DNA from: CAYFZR01 sp046760505 [NCBI: Candidatus Hydrothermarchaeota archaeon]
Lineage (GTDB): Archaea; CAYFZR01
DNA: 35,466 nt
Assembly (NCBI GenBank): GCA_046760505.1
Contig: JBHIEG010000021.1
Coordinates: 1-35,466 of the forward strand
Direction: 5' to 3'
The notes below the pieces were generated by a model. It ran no database searches. It had not been told where the DNA came from and saw only the letters and a program-made list of their open reading frames with translations. Positions 13,975 to 22,841 of the stretch are shown one piece after another (position 1 is the stretch's first letter; each line of letters opens with the position of its first letter). A program made the translations under genes and the position numbers.

Positions 13975-15155
13975 ATACGACTAATATTTTTCTATGCACG
14001 ATTTTAGGCATGCTGTTGGGAATTTTGACAGGCTTAGTCCCGGGATTGCATCAGAATACAGTTGCTCTTGTGTTATTTGCTCTGTCTCCCCTTGACTCAC
14101 TAGAAACGTCATGCTTAATATTTTCAATGAGCATATCTCATAACTTATTCGATTTTATTCCGGCGCTTTTGTTTTGTGTACCAGATCCTGAACTATCGAT
14201 ACTTCAGAATCCCACAATCATTTTAATCAGGGAATATGGATTTAAAGGGGTGATCAGTTGCATAAATCTTGGTTACCTATTGGGTTTTTTATTTTCATGT
14301 ATCATCTGCATCTCACTGCTTCTTATGCCAGTCAGGGATCTCTATTTACTGATTCGACCTTATCTAGCATACATCCTAATTTTGGTATCTCTTTTCTTTA
14401 TTTTGCACGAGAAAAATAGAATGATGGCTCTGATAGTTTTTCTCATGGCTGGTTTTTATGGTTTGGCTTCCTTTGATATGATACCCCTAATAAAGAAACA
14501 TTCAATGGTAAAATATTCGGATTGTCTTTTTCCTATCTTTACTGGTCTTTTTGGGATGACTTCATTAATCATGAGCGAAAAAAGTTTAAAATCAAGGGAG
14601 AAAAAATTTCAAATCGACTGGAGAGGTTTAACTAAATTTAGTTTGATAGGATCCCTTGTAGCATTATTGATAAGTCTACTACCCAGTTTAAGTCCAGCTC
14701 AGGGTGTGGCAATGGCTCACTATTTATTGGGAAGAACAGGAATTGGATTTTTGGTTTCTTCTTCAGCAGTGAATTCTGGCGACACAATCTTCTCTGTAAT
14801 TTCATGCTACACAATAAAAAACCCAAGAAGTGGTGTTGGAGTCTTAATAGAAGATTTAATAAGGGTAAACCTTTTTGAAGTCCTATTGATGTTATCCATA
14901 GGATTAATATCTCTAGGACTTTCTTCTCTAGTCTTTAATTTCTTAATAAAGAACCTAGAAATGCTTAACATCGAAAGAATAAAAATTCCCGTAGTGCTCT
15001 GTTTGTTCATCCTTCTATTCGTTTTCTCTGGTCCATTTGGTATTCTAGTTAGTTTAGTTGGTGTTAGCATTGGGTTGTTACCTCATTTACATGGAATTTC
15101 AAGGATACACTGCATGGGTGTTTTGATTGTTCCTACCATAATCTTTTTGTTGTAA
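13971..15155 (+). CDS. TctA-like (archaeal COG1784-type) polytopic membrane protein
   Basis: A 394-residue membrane protein with ten or more hydrophobic segments. The first loop, LGILTGLVPGLHQNTVAL, matches the glycine/proline signature of the TctA (DUF112) membrane subunit of tripartite tricarboxylate transporters. The second half has LLPSLSPAQGVAMAHYLLGR, a repeat of that motif, consistent with an internal duplication. Bacterial TctA works with a small TctB and a periplasmic TctC. Neither is seen here, and archaeal members commonly stand alone with unknown substrate. It is translationally coupled to the small OB-fold-like gene upstream. Confidence 0.72.
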   Translation: MNTTNIFLCTILGMLLGILTGLVPGLHQNTVALVLFALSPLDSLETSCLIFSMSISHNLFDFIPALLFCVPDPELSILQNPTIILIREYGFKGVISCINLGYLLGFLFSCIICISLLLMPVRDLYLLIRPYLAYILILVSLFFILHEKNRMMALIVFLMAGFYGLASFDMIPLIKKHSMVKYSDCLFPIFTGLFGMTSLIMSEKSLKSREKKFQIDWRGLTKFSLIGSLVALLISLLPSLSPAQGVAMAHYLLGRTGIGFLVSSSAVNSGDTIFSVISCYTIKNPRSGVGVLIEDLIRVNLFEVLLMLSIGLISLGLSSLVFNFLIKNLEMLNIERIKIPVVLCLFILLFVFSGPFGILVSLVGVSIGLLPHLHGISRIHCMGVLIVPTIIFLL

Positions 15156-15176
15156 AATAAAGCTAGAAGTTAAGGT

Positions 15177-15848
15177 ATGAAAATTATCGAATATCGATTG
15201 AGTCAGGCCAGAAAATTACTGGAGAGTTGTAGATTGAATGCATCCATAGAGGTTCCTGAAAACCCAAAGGGAAATGTTGAAACTCGTGCAATAAGAGATT
15301 TAATCCAAGATTTGATTGAAATAGAAGATTTGTTGAGGAATAGAGTACCAGCAGAAGAAATAGAAGGCGAAGACGCAAAATTTATCGTAAACACGCTTTT
15401 AGAGATGAGAGAAAAAATCAACAATATCTTGCCGGATTTTGGTGTCAAGGGAGTTAAGGCACCGGAAAAGGAGATAGACCTGAATAAAAAGATGGCGAAT
15501 AAGCTCATAATCCTGATGAGATCAAGCGATAGGAAAAAATTGAGCGAGCATATTGATGCAAGAAGAATCATAGCTACAGGAACTCCCTTGTTTATAGAAG
15601 ACATGAGAGATTTAAAACCAGATTTACCTGAGACTGCTATCAAAAGTATAGAAAAGAAAATTCAGGGAGTAAAAAGAGAAATAGAGAGCAAAATAAAAGA
15701 ACTCAATATAAAAGAGATAATCGTACTAATGGAAGACGAAGACAAATATTTAGAAAGGGCAAAAGAATTGTACGAAAATGTTAGGGTTGTGAGATGCTTT
15801 AAGATCTCGGATTTGAGTATAAAAGAGCTTTCGGAGATAATAGGATGA
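15177..15848 (+). CDS. Hypothetical archaeal protein (possibly DUF2100 family)
   Basis: A 223-residue soluble, charged protein. The helical N-terminal half (residues 1-90) contains SQARKLLESCRL and IRDLIQDLIEIEDLL. The C-terminal half contains a segment that resembles a nucleotide-fold strand, KEIIVLMEDEDKYLERAKEL, near 175-195. Its general look and length recall DUF2100, a family of methanogenic archaea without known function, but I cannot confirm that from memory. Its stop overlaps the start of the nicotinate phosphoribosyltransferase gene by four bases, so the two are probably co-expressed. Confidence 0.6.
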   Translation: MKIIEYRLSQARKLLESCRLNASIEVPENPKGNVETRAIRDLIQDLIEIEDLLRNRVPAEEIEGEDAKFIVNTLLEMREKINNILPDFGVKGVKAPEKEIDLNKKMANKLIILMRSSDRKKLSEHIDARRIIATGTPLFIEDMRDLKPDLPETAIKSIEKKIQGVKREIESKIKELNIKEIIVLMEDEDKYLERAKELYENVRVVRCFKISDLSIKELSEIIG

Positions 15849-17041
15849 GAAAAGAGAATCTTACGAAAGAAAAAAGTCTTCATGTCGCTTCTTTCGATGA
15901 GATTAAATCTGGAAATACCGCTGATATTTATTTCCAGAGGTGCAAAGAGGTCTTGGAGAAATATGAAAAGTGCGATAAGAGAGTTGTTGCTGATGTTACG
16001 GCAACTTCCTTCCCGTTTAACTGGAAATGGGCTATTTTTGCTGGATTAGAAGAAATCTTAATTCTTTTTGAGGGTGTTGATTGTGATATATACGCCATGG
16101 AAGAAGGAACAGTATTCTATCCGTATCAGCCCGTTATGGAGATAGAAGGAAAGTACTGTAACTTTGGTCTGCTAGAAACTGCTCTTTTGGGATTAATATG
16201 TCAATCTTCTGGAATCGCGACCAGAGCCGCAAGGTGCAAAGTGGCAGCCAAAGGCAAACCAATTTATAGTTTCGGCATAAGAAGAATCCATCCCTCTATT
16301 TCTCCTATGGTAGATAGATCTGCTTACATCGGGGGTTGTGATGGAGTCTCAGGAATATCTGGAGCAAGATTGATAGGCATCGACCCTGTAGGTACCATGT
16401 CTCATGCTTATGTTATCCTGATGGAGTCGCAAGAAGAAGCATGGATAGCCTTCGATAAGGTAATGCCAGAAAAAATCCCAAGAATAGCGCTAACTGATAC
16501 ATATTTCGATGAAAAAACTGAGTCCATAATGGCAGCAGAGAGTTTGAAAGATAGACTACTCGCTGTAAGATTAGACACTCCCGGAAGCAGGAGAGGTGAT
16601 TTTAAAAGAATAGTTGAGGAGGTCAGATGGGAACTGGATATAAGAGGATACGAATATGTTAAAATTCTCATATCTGGAGGGATCGATGAATTCAAAATTA
16701 AAGATCTAAGGGATATAGCTGACTACTTTGGAGTGGGGACTTTTATTAGCGGATCTCCTCCCATAGACTATGCAATGGACATAGTCGAGGTGGAAAATGT
16801 ACCCTGCGCAAAGAGAGGAAAATATGGAGGTAAAAAACAAGTTTTTAGATGTAGTAAATGCAACACTGATATTCTTGCCTACAGAAAAGATGAGAAAGAA
16901 AAAACTTGTAAATGTGGAGGAACCGCTTATCCATTGCTGAAAAAGGTCCTTGAAAAGGGAGAAATAATCGTAGATCTTCCAAGTCCCGATGAAATAAGGA
17001 GAAAGGTCTTGTCTCAAATATCAAAGCTGACGCTGGAGTAA
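15845..17041 (+). CDS. pncB: Nicotinate phosphoribosyltransferase
   Basis: A 398-residue enzyme that makes nicotinate mononucleotide from nicotinate and PRPP for NAD salvage. Recognisable parts are DVTATSFPFNWKWAIFAGLE, the active-site SFGIRRIHPSISPMVDRSAY region near residue 140, RLDTPGSRRGDF near 243 and ISGGIDEFKIKDL near 278. The C-terminal part has a zinc-ribbon insert (CSKCN near 338 and CKCGG near 358), as in archaeal Thermoplasma-type enzymes. ATG 15845 overlaps the upstream stop. The following TIM-barrel-like gene begins five bases downstream. Confidence 0.92.
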   Translation: MRKENLTKEKSLHVASFDEIKSGNTADIYFQRCKEVLEKYEKCDKRVVADVTATSFPFNWKWAIFAGLEEILILFEGVDCDIYAMEEGTVFYPYQPVMEIEGKYCNFGLLETALLGLICQSSGIATRAARCKVAAKGKPIYSFGIRRIHPSISPMVDRSAYIGGCDGVSGISGARLIGIDPVGTMSHAYVILMESQEEAWIAFDKVMPEKIPRIALTDTYFDEKTESIMAAESLKDRLLAVRLDTPGSRRGDFKRIVEEVRWELDIRGYEYVKILISGGIDEFKIKDLRDIADYFGVGTFISGSPPIDYAMDIVEVENVPCAKRGKYGGKKQVFRCSKCNTDILAYRKDEKEKTCKCGGTAYPLLKKVLEKGEIIVDLPSPDEIRRKVLSQISKLTLE

Positions 17042-17046
17042 TACTC

Positions 17047-17751
17047 ATGATTTCAAGGGTGATGTTTGGAACCAGCCCGATGATTGGAGCGGGACAATTT
17101 GGCATGCGCTCTTTACTGTACTATCAGAAGTTCTACAGCAATCCAAAGAACATGACAAATTTATTTAAAAAATCCATAGAGAGCGGATTTCCAGACTTTC
17201 AACTCGTGGCGTTACCAAGGCTTGTGAACTCTTTGTTAAAGTTAAAAAAAGATTATGAATTCAGAGTGCTTGGAACAATTGATGTAGAGGACTTTGAAAC
17301 TGAAATCAATCTAATGAATGAAATAGAGGCTTATGGTTGCGCAATTCATGCAAGCAAAGCAGAGCGAATGGGAGCTGATTTAAACGATAAATTAGAAAGA
17401 ATAAAAGAAAACGATATGAAGAGGGGTCTTGCATTACATAATCCTCACAAGACAATGGAAAAATTAGATAGGTTAGATTTCGATTTCTATCTTCTTCCTC
17501 TAAACAAAAGAGGAGAGTTCATGGGGGATTTTAGAAAGACAATATCCTTGATAGAGAATACAGATAAAAAGGTAGTTTCGATAAAACCTCTCGCTGCGGG
17601 AAATATAAAGCCTGAAGAGGCTTTTGAGTTTATATTTGAATATGCTGAAGGAGTTACAGTTGGAATAGCAGACGAAAATGAACTTATTAGTCTCGAAATA
17701 GCAAAAACATTTGCAGAAAAAAAGTTCGGCTCGATTTTCATGGATTTCTAA
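17047..17751 (+). CDS. TIM-barrel-like protein (aldo/keto reductase-like C-terminus)
   Basis: A 234-residue soluble protein. The opening FGTSPMIGAGQFG and the late VSIKPLAAGNIKPEEAFEF followed by GVTVGIADENEL resemble the first and last strands of aldo/keto reductase-type or related TIM barrels. The catalytic tetrad of aldo/keto reductases is not obvious, and the protein is short for that family, so another barrel enzyme or a non-catalytic relative is possible. GGAG at 17035-17038 supports ATG 17047. It follows pncB closely, which may indicate a role in NAD or related cofactor metabolism, though this is only contextual. Confidence 0.55.
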   Translation: MISRVMFGTSPMIGAGQFGMRSLLYYQKFYSNPKNMTNLFKKSIESGFPDFQLVALPRLVNSLLKLKKDYEFRVLGTIDVEDFETEINLMNEIEAYGCAIHASKAERMGADLNDKLERIKENDMKRGLALHNPHKTMEKLDRLDFDFYLLPLNKRGEFMGDFRKTISLIENTDKKVVSIKPLAAGNIKPEEAFEFIFEYAEGVTVGIADENELISLEIAKTFAEKKFGSIFMDF

Positions 17752-17775
17752 ACCTAGGTTTTTATTTCGAACGCA

Positions 17776-17791
17776 AGTATTAGGGAATACT
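17776..17791. repeat. Short perfect inverted repeat between convergent genes
   Basis: AGTATT-AGGG-AATACT forms a 6-base-pair stem with a 4-base loop between the TIM-barrel-like gene and the convergent modE gene. It could help end transcription on either strand, although no long T tract follows it on the plus strand. Confidence 0.35.
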
Positions 17792-17812
17792 CATCCCCCA
17801 AAGAACCTGTAA

Positions 17813-18367
17813 TCACTCTTTTCCTATCAAGACTTCAGTAGCCTTTATAATCGCTTCTACTTTGTCTCCAGGTTTTATTCCAAGTTCTTCTATAGCCTCT
17901 CTTGTTATGATTGCAGTTATTATTGCAGGGGTTTTTATTTCAATTTTTACAGACGCAGTCACATCCTCTTTTTTAACGTCTTTAACAGTACCTTTCAACC
18001 TATTTCTAGCACTTAATTTCAAACCGCAAGCCTCCCAGTAATGTTCATCTTCTAGAATTCTATCTAAATAAATCCTGTACTTCCTGTACTCTTTCAAAAG
18101 TGCCTTTCCAAAATCTGTTAGTACAGTCCCCCCTCCTCCGTGTGCACCCCCTCGATAAGTTTTTACTATAGGGACACCCAATTTTTTTTCTAATTTAGAT
18201 AAATATCCCCATGCATGACGATAAGAAATATTTAGGGATTTTGCACTTTTTGAGAGAGAGCCTGTTTTCTCTATAGCCTCAAGCAAGCTTGCTATGCCCT
18301 CACCCATTATCGACGTGTGATCGGAGGATAACCAGAGCTTTGTTCTCGGGCGCAGTTTATCAGACAT
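17813..18367 (-). CDS. modE: ModE-family molybdate/tungstate-responsive regulator
   Basis: A 184-residue regulator. Residues 25-90 form the ModE winged helix, with SLSKSAKSLNISYRHAWGYL and the basic-glycine wing YRGGAHGGGGTVLTDFG. Residues 119-182 form a single TOBE/Mop domain (LSARNRLKGTV, AIITREAIEELGIKPGD) that binds molybdate or tungstate. E. coli ModE has two TOBE domains. One is common in archaeal forms. It is divergent from the tupABC-type genes 87 bases away, the usual arrangement for a local oxyanion-uptake regulator. A candidate operator lies between them. Confidence 0.9.
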   Translation of the reverse strand: MSDKLRPRTKLWLSSDHTSIMGEGIASLLEAIEKTGSLSKSAKSLNISYRHAWGYLSKLEKKLGVPIVKTYRGGAHGGGGTVLTDFGKALLKEYRKYRIYLDRILEDEHYWEACGLKLSARNRLKGTVKDVKKEDVTASVKIEIKTPAIITAIITREAIEELGIKPGDKVEAIIKATEVLIGKE

Positions 18368-18416
18368 GGAATTTTTCTCCCTTCCTATAGAAACTCATAA
18401 ATACAAGATTAAAAAT

Positions 18417-18440
18417 CGATATGCACATATAAACCTATCG
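18417..18440. promoter_or_regulatory. Candidate ModE operator overlapping a TATA element
   Basis: The inverted repeat CGATA-N14-TATCG (18417-18440) resembles the ModE site architecture of E. coli, which has CGxTATATA-type arms. Its centre contains ACATATAAACC (18425-18434), a TATA-like element readable toward tupA and, in reverse (GGTTTATATGT), toward modE. Binding here would block both promoters, as expected for repression by metal-loaded ModE. The arms are short and the match was made by eye. Confidence 0.5.
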
Positions 18441-18454
18441 TAAAAAGTGATTCG

Positions 18455-19426
18455 ATGAGTATTAATCACAAGTTCTCGGCCGGAATCCTCTTAATGTTTT
18501 TAATATTGGGATGCACCGCACCCTATGAGACAGCGAAAGTTAGAGAAAGACTAGTAGTATCCACAACCACAAGTTTGTTTGATACAGGGTTATTAGACGA
18601 TTTGGAGGAAAAATTCGAGAAGAAATATGACATTGACCTTTATTTCATATCGGTAGGGACAGGATTGGCCTTGCAGCACGCGAAAAGAGGAGATGCTGAT
18701 GTCGTTATTGTACATGCTCCGCCAGAAGAATTTGCCTTCATGAGGGAGGGAGGGGGCGTAAACAGAAAGATCATAGCATACAACTTCTTTGCGATTGTAG
18801 GACCTGAAAAAGACCCCGCTGGAATAAAAGGACTCAGCCCTATAGAAGCCATGAAAAAAATATATGAAACTGGGAACGTTGGTAAAGCACTCTGGATTTC
18901 CAGAGGAGATAAATCTGGTACGAACATCAAAGAAATAAAACTTTGGAGTCTTGCAGGTTTTGATCCTAACAAACTCAAAGAAAAACCATGGTATTTGGAA
19001 TCAGGAACCGGAATGGGGCGAACTCTTCTATTAGCAAACGAGAAGGATGCATACACCCTAGCTGATATGGGAACCTACCTCAAGTACTACAAGGATGGCA
19101 CTATCACGCTTGAACCTCTCGTTACACGAGGAAAAGAATTGTTAAACGTTTACAGCGTCATTGCTGTTAATCCGAGGATTCATCCGGATATCAACTTCTA
19201 TGGAGCCCTCGTGTTTGAAAAATTTCTGATATCAAACCAGACTCAAGAATTCATAGGTAAATTTGGAATGGAAAGTTATGGAAGGCCTCTCTTTTATCCT
19301 GCAGTGCAATTAATTAAAGAGGGCAAAGATGGCGAATTGGTAGAATGGATAAAAGATTATGCATTCTTCAATAACACCGAGTGTCCTGAGAAATATCGCT
19401 ACAATCAATCTGGACTGTATGGTTAG
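18455..19426 (+). CDS. tupA: Tungstate ABC transporter, substrate-binding lipoprotein (TupA-type)
   Basis: A 323-residue extracytoplasmic binding protein. The signal sequence ends in a lipobox LILGC, giving a lipid-anchored Cys20. The mature protein carries TupA hallmarks: VVSTTTSLFDTGLLDDLEE, then a segment around ISVGTGLALQHAKRGDAD and later SGTNIKEIKLW and YTLADMGTYLKY. TupA binds tungstate with very high affinity, and WtpA/ModA-type proteins look different at the N-terminus. ATG 18455 lies just after a candidate ModE operator. It is the first gene of an operon with a permease and an ATPase. Tungsten would serve formylmethanofuran dehydrogenase or aldehyde:ferredoxin oxidoreductase type enzymes. 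Confidence 0.9.
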   Translation: MSINHKFSAGILLMFLILGCTAPYETAKVRERLVVSTTTSLFDTGLLDDLEEKFEKKYDIDLYFISVGTGLALQHAKRGDADVVIVHAPPEEFAFMREGGGVNRKIIAYNFFAIVGPEKDPAGIKGLSPIEAMKKIYETGNVGKALWISRGDKSGTNIKEIKLWSLAGFDPNKLKEKPWYLESGTGMGRTLLLANEKDAYTLADMGTYLKYYKDGTITLEPLVTRGKELLNVYSVIAVNPRIHPDINFYGALVFEKFLISNQTQEFIGKFGMESYGRPLFYPAVQLIKEGKDGELVEWIKDYAFFNNTECPEKYRYNQSGLYG

Positions 19427-19463
19427 AGTAAATCGGTTTACCAATTAAAACACAGTGATAGAA

Positions 19464-20171
19464 ATGGTGGTAGAGATCCTAGAAGGTTTAAAAAGCGCTT
19501 TGGAACTAATAGTTTCAGGAGATCCAGTTGTGGTGAAAATCGCCCTGAGATCAATTTATGTCTCTGGGATGGCTACACTTCTCTCCTCCACATGGAGCAT
19601 TCCTATAGGGATGCTAGTAGGTATGAAAGCGTTTAAAGGCAGACGCATTGTGAAAGGTTTTTTTAACGCCTTGCTTGGAATGCCTACTGTAGCCTTAGGT
19701 CTTATACTTTACATCTTTTTGTCTAAATCTGGTCCATTCGGTTTTCTTAACCTTCTCTATACTCCGGAAGGAATAATAATCGGTCAGGCAATCCTCATCA
19801 CACCCATAATGGTAAGCTTTTCAATAAGCGCCATCGAATCCATCGAACCCGAGATAATGGAACTTGCCAGAACCTTGGGAGCATCAGAAATATATGCATC
19901 CCTCACCGTCCTTAGAGAGGCGATTAGTGGCGTAATACTGTCTATAATAGCCAGTTTTAACAGAGCAATCGCGGAGTTGGGCATAGCTCTAATGGTAGGA
20001 GGAAATATCAGAGGAAAGACCAGGGTCTTAACCACAGCGATAGCCCTTGAAACTACTAGGGGAGAAATAGTACTTGGAATAGCACTAACAGTGATACTGA
20101 TCACTTTTGTTTTCGGATTGAGCCTTGCAATAAATCTTGTTCAGAGGGTTGACATTGGAAAATATCGTTGA
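19464..20171 (+). CDS. tupB: Tungstate ABC transporter, permease (TupB-type)
   Basis: A permease of about 235 residues with five or six membrane helices. The cytoplasmic EAA-type loop that docks the ATPase is visible as ELARTLGASEIYASLTVLRE near residue 135, followed by ASFNRAIAELGIALMVGGNI. Length and sequence pattern fit TupB. I use ATG 19464. A GTG at 19455 would add three residues. It lies 37 bases after tupA, and its last codons overlap the start of tupC. Confidence 0.88.
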   Translation: MVVEILEGLKSALELIVSGDPVVVKIALRSIYVSGMATLLSSTWSIPIGMLVGMKAFKGRRIVKGFFNALLGMPTVALGLILYIFLSKSGPFGFLNLLYTPEGIIIGQAILITPIMVSFSISAIESIEPEIMELARTLGASEIYASLTVLREAISGVILSIIASFNRAIAELGIALMVGGNIRGKTRVLTTAIALETTRGEIVLGIALTVILITFVFGLSLAINLVQRVDIGKYR

Positions 20172-20877
20172 ACTAAAAAATGTCTCCAAAAAATATGGTG
20201 AGATTACTGCTCTGAGAGAGATAAGCCTAGAAATAAGAAGAGGTGAAATCTTCTCCATCATGGGTATAAACGGTGCTGGAAAAACCACTTTACTCAGAAT
20301 AATAGCCGGAATCGATAAACCAACCTCTGGGGAATTTTACTACAACAAAAGATTGGTTGAAAATGATTACAGAAAAGAGGTAAGGAGAAATTGCACTATG
20401 GTCTTTCAAAAGTGTGTGCTTTTTAAAACCTCTGTTTACAAGAACGTTGCGTACGGACTTAAATTTAGGGGCTATTCAGGAAAAGAAATCGAAATAAAAG
20501 TCAGAGAAGTACTAAAAAAATTGAGGCTATCCGGGTATGAAAACAGACAAGCGAGAAGTTTATCCGGGGGAGAACAGCAGAGAGTATCCCTTGCCAGAGC
20601 CTTGGTCTTAGAACCAGAGCTTCTACTCCTGGATGAGCCTACCCTAAATCTTGATCCTAGTAACACGGCCATTGTAGAAAATGTTATAAAAGACTTGAGG
20701 GGTGAAACAACTATTGTTTTAGCGACCAACGATCTTTATCTGGCAAGAAACATATCTGATACGATAGCCCACATCCTTGATGGAACAATAATTGAGACAG
20801 GTACTCCAGAGGAAATTTTTAAAAATCCAAAGGACGAAAGAACCAGAAGGTTTATCAAAAAAGAGATAGTCTTCTAA
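20155..20877 (+). CDS. tupC: Tungstate ABC transporter, ATPase (TupC-type)
   Basis: A 240-residue ABC ATPase. The Walker A motif GINGAGKTT begins near residue 37, the Q-loop is in VFQKCVLFKTSV, the signature LSGGEQQRVSLARAL is followed by Walker B LLLLDEPTLNLD, and the H-loop position carries an Asn in LATNDLY. I choose TTG 20155, inside the end of tupB, because AGAGGG at 20143-20148 is well placed. Other TTG codons at 20137 and 20149 are possible. A canonical H-loop histidine is replaced by asparagine, also seen in some TupC/ModC relatives. The convergent CCA-adding enzyme gene ends 17 bases downstream. Confidence 0.9.
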   Translation: MENIVELKNVSKKYGEITALREISLEIRRGEIFSIMGINGAGKTTLLRIIAGIDKPTSGEFYYNKRLVENDYRKEVRRNCTMVFQKCVLFKTSVYKNVAYGLKFRGYSGKEIEIKVREVLKKLRLSGYENRQARSLSGGEQQRVSLARALVLEPELLLLDEPTLNLDPSNTAIVENVIKDLRGETTIVLATNDLYLARNISDTIAHILDGTIIETGTPEEIFKNPKDERTRRFIKKEIVF

Positions 20878-20894
20878 ACATCAATCCAATAATA

Positions 20895-22244
20895 TTAATC
20901 GTATACCTCGAGCCAATGATAGGTTTTTGAGAGATAATCCTCTAGGAATTCTAGATCAACCTTTGCGTGGAATATTTCGTCATTCAAAAATATCTTAGAT
21001 TCTCTTATAAATGGTGTAAGATGTTTTCCAAGATCTTTTTTTAACGCATCCTTTACTGATTCTATTGCATTCCTTCTTGATCTTTTCTTTTCTACCACCC
21101 ACCTTTCTCCCTCTATCCACGGACCGGAAAGCGTTGATTCTTTGTTTAAATGTTTTTTGATGAAATTTTCTTGGAATTCAAAATCATCATATACTCTAGG
21201 CCCTATATGTCTTTTAACCGAGCTTAACTCTATATTTTCAAGTTCTAAGGTTATTATGCCAACTTTCTTTTCATCTGTCCAAAAATCAGATCTGATCAAA
21301 ACGAAATCCTCTTCTCTAAGATGATCCGCTATTCTTTCTCTAGCCTTCTTTAACTGCGGATACAAAATGTCCATTGATATCCTTGGGATTTTGAACAATA
21401 AGAAGACGAAATCTGTACCCCTTTTAGAAATATCCTTATCAGCTCTCCTCTTACTCGGAATAAAAAATCTTTCACTTGGATATTTTTTGAATACCTTGCA
21501 AGCAGATATGAATTTTGAAAGACTTTCTAAAGAAACCGCGGATGCGACATTTCTCTTGGGATCTACTGGGTCTACGACCACCAATTTTTCGTCCTTTATT
21601 TTTCCATGTCCCTCAATGTCTATGAGTACAGGTAGCTTCCATTCACAAACATTTTTAATGGTTGATTCAAAGTCTCCGTAATAAATTATCAGAAGTTCGC
21701 ATAGATAGCCTGAAAAACCATTCACCTTAGCTTCGGCTCCGTATACGCCAATACTTCTAAGAAAAGCTTTTAGCAAAAGAACTTCATCCTTCTGTTTGTC
21801 AGAAAGCCTAGATTTGATGTACTCATTGTGAAAAGGAGTTCTGTCCACGGAAGATATCATGTCTTCTATTTTTTTGATGGAATAGCATGGTACGAGATCA
21901 ATGGCATAGCCTTTTTGATACATTGTGGAATATGGATGCTCGGCATAGTTAAGTTCGTATCTTTCTATTACTCTACTTTTCAACAAATTTTCAGAGATAT
22001 GCGTAACAATACCTTTCATTTGATCCTTAGAGTATTCTAAGGGTAGAATAATGAATATGTCTATGTCTTTCTTGTCCCTTAAGAATGTTCCTCTTGTAGT
22101 GGATCCAACGTGCTCTATTCTGATTTTTGGATCCATGCTTTTTGTTATTTCATAAATACTGGATGTGATGTTTTCAATTACTATTTTTATCTCTTTAATC
22201 TCTTCTTCAGTCGGTTTTATCATTTTTAGAATATCTTCATACAT
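20895..22244 (-). CDS. cca: Archaeal (class I) CCA-adding tRNA nucleotidyltransferase
   Basis: A 449-residue enzyme that adds CCA to tRNA 3' ends without a nucleic acid template. The nucleotidyltransferase signature HVGSTTRGTFLRDKKDIDIF lies near residue 45, with the catalytic DxD at its end and the third acidic residue on a later strand (AIDLVPCYSIK). Length fits the archaeal class. The tRNA-Lys gene in this window lacks an encoded CCA, which agrees with the need for this enzyme. It lies two bases after thpR and is co-transcribed with it. Confidence 0.95.
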   Translation of the reverse strand: MYEDILKMIKPTEEEIKEIKIVIENITSSIYEITKSMDPKIRIEHVGSTTRGTFLRDKKDIDIFIILPLEYSKDQMKGIVTHISENLLKSRVIERYELNYAEHPYSTMYQKGYAIDLVPCYSIKKIEDMISSVDRTPFHNEYIKSRLSDKQKDEVLLLKAFLRSIGVYGAEAKVNGFSGYLCELLIIYYGDFESTIKNVCEWKLPVLIDIEGHGKIKDEKLVVVDPVDPKRNVASAVSLESLSKFISACKVFKKYPSERFFIPSKRRADKDISKRGTDFVFLLFKIPRISMDILYPQLKKARERIADHLREEDFVLIRSDFWTDEKKVGIITLELENIELSSVKRHIGPRVYDDFEFQENFIKKHLNKESTLSGPWIEGERWVVEKKRSRRNAIESVKDALKKDLGKHLTPFIRESKIFLNDEIFHAKVDLEFLEDYLSKTYHWLEVYD

Positions 22245-22246
22245 GT

Positions 22247-22798
22247 TTATCCCAGTGGAATGTTCAGGAGGTCTTCGTAAACTGGTCCTTTCTTGGTTAG
22301 AGTACTTTTCTTAAAATTTATCTCTCTTACTTTAAATTCTCCAACTTCAATATCTTTTTTACTCTCGATAAGAGATGCTAATTCTTTTTTAGCTCTGTAA
22401 TTTTTTACTCTGGCTATGGTAAGATGAGGATGGAATTTTTTCTCTTTTTTGAATCCAATACTTTTTAATTCATCATCTATCCTTCTCTGAATGCCCAGAA
22501 TCTCCATCGCGCCCTCTTCCACACCTATCCATACTATCCTAATATATTTTAAACTTGGAAAACATCCAGCCCCTCTTAGTCTAACATTGAAGGATTTAAA
22601 TTCTTTTCCAATTTTTTCTAGCCTTCTTCCTATCTCAGTGACCTTTGATTCCTGGATCTCGCCGAGGAATTTTAGGGTGATGTGCATATTTTCAGGTTCG
22701 ACTAACTTGACATTAGATACATTTTTAATCTCTTCCTGAATTTCTCGTAGGCCCTCTGCTATAGATCTGGGTATATCTATTCCGATGAAAGACCTCAT
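22247..22798 (-). CDS. thpR: RNA 2',3'-cyclic phosphodiesterase (2H family)
   Basis: A 183-residue 2H phosphoesterase (often called 2'-5' RNA ligase). Both catalytic motifs are present: HITLKFLGE near residue 43 and HPHLTIARVK near 127. The N-terminal strand RSFIGIDIPRSI is typical. These enzymes open 2',3'-cyclic phosphates on RNA, often in tRNA metabolism. That suits its operon partner, the CCA-adding enzyme. I use ATG 22798. A GTG two codons upstream (22804) is the alternative. Confidence 0.9.
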   Translation of the reverse strand: MRSFIGIDIPRSIAEGLREIQEEIKNVSNVKLVEPENMHITLKFLGEIQESKVTEIGRRLEKIGKEFKSFNVRLRGAGCFPSLKYIRIVWIGVEEGAMEILGIQRRIDDELKSIGFKKEKKFHPHLTIARVKNYRAKKELASLIESKKDIEVGEFKVREINFKKSTLTKKGPVYEDLLNIPLG

Positions 22799-22829
22799 AT
22801 TCACTACCCAAATTTTTTATTGACCTAAA

Positions 22830-22841
22830 GAATATATAATA
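22830..22841. promoter_or_regulatory. Bidirectional TATA element between thpR and the AAA gene
   Basis: GAATATATAATA is close to palindromic. It predicts starts near 22809 on the minus strand (thpR-cca) and near 22861 on the plus strand (AAA gene), each giving a short leader of about 10-17 bases. It is the only TATA-like stretch in this gap. Confidence 0.5.
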
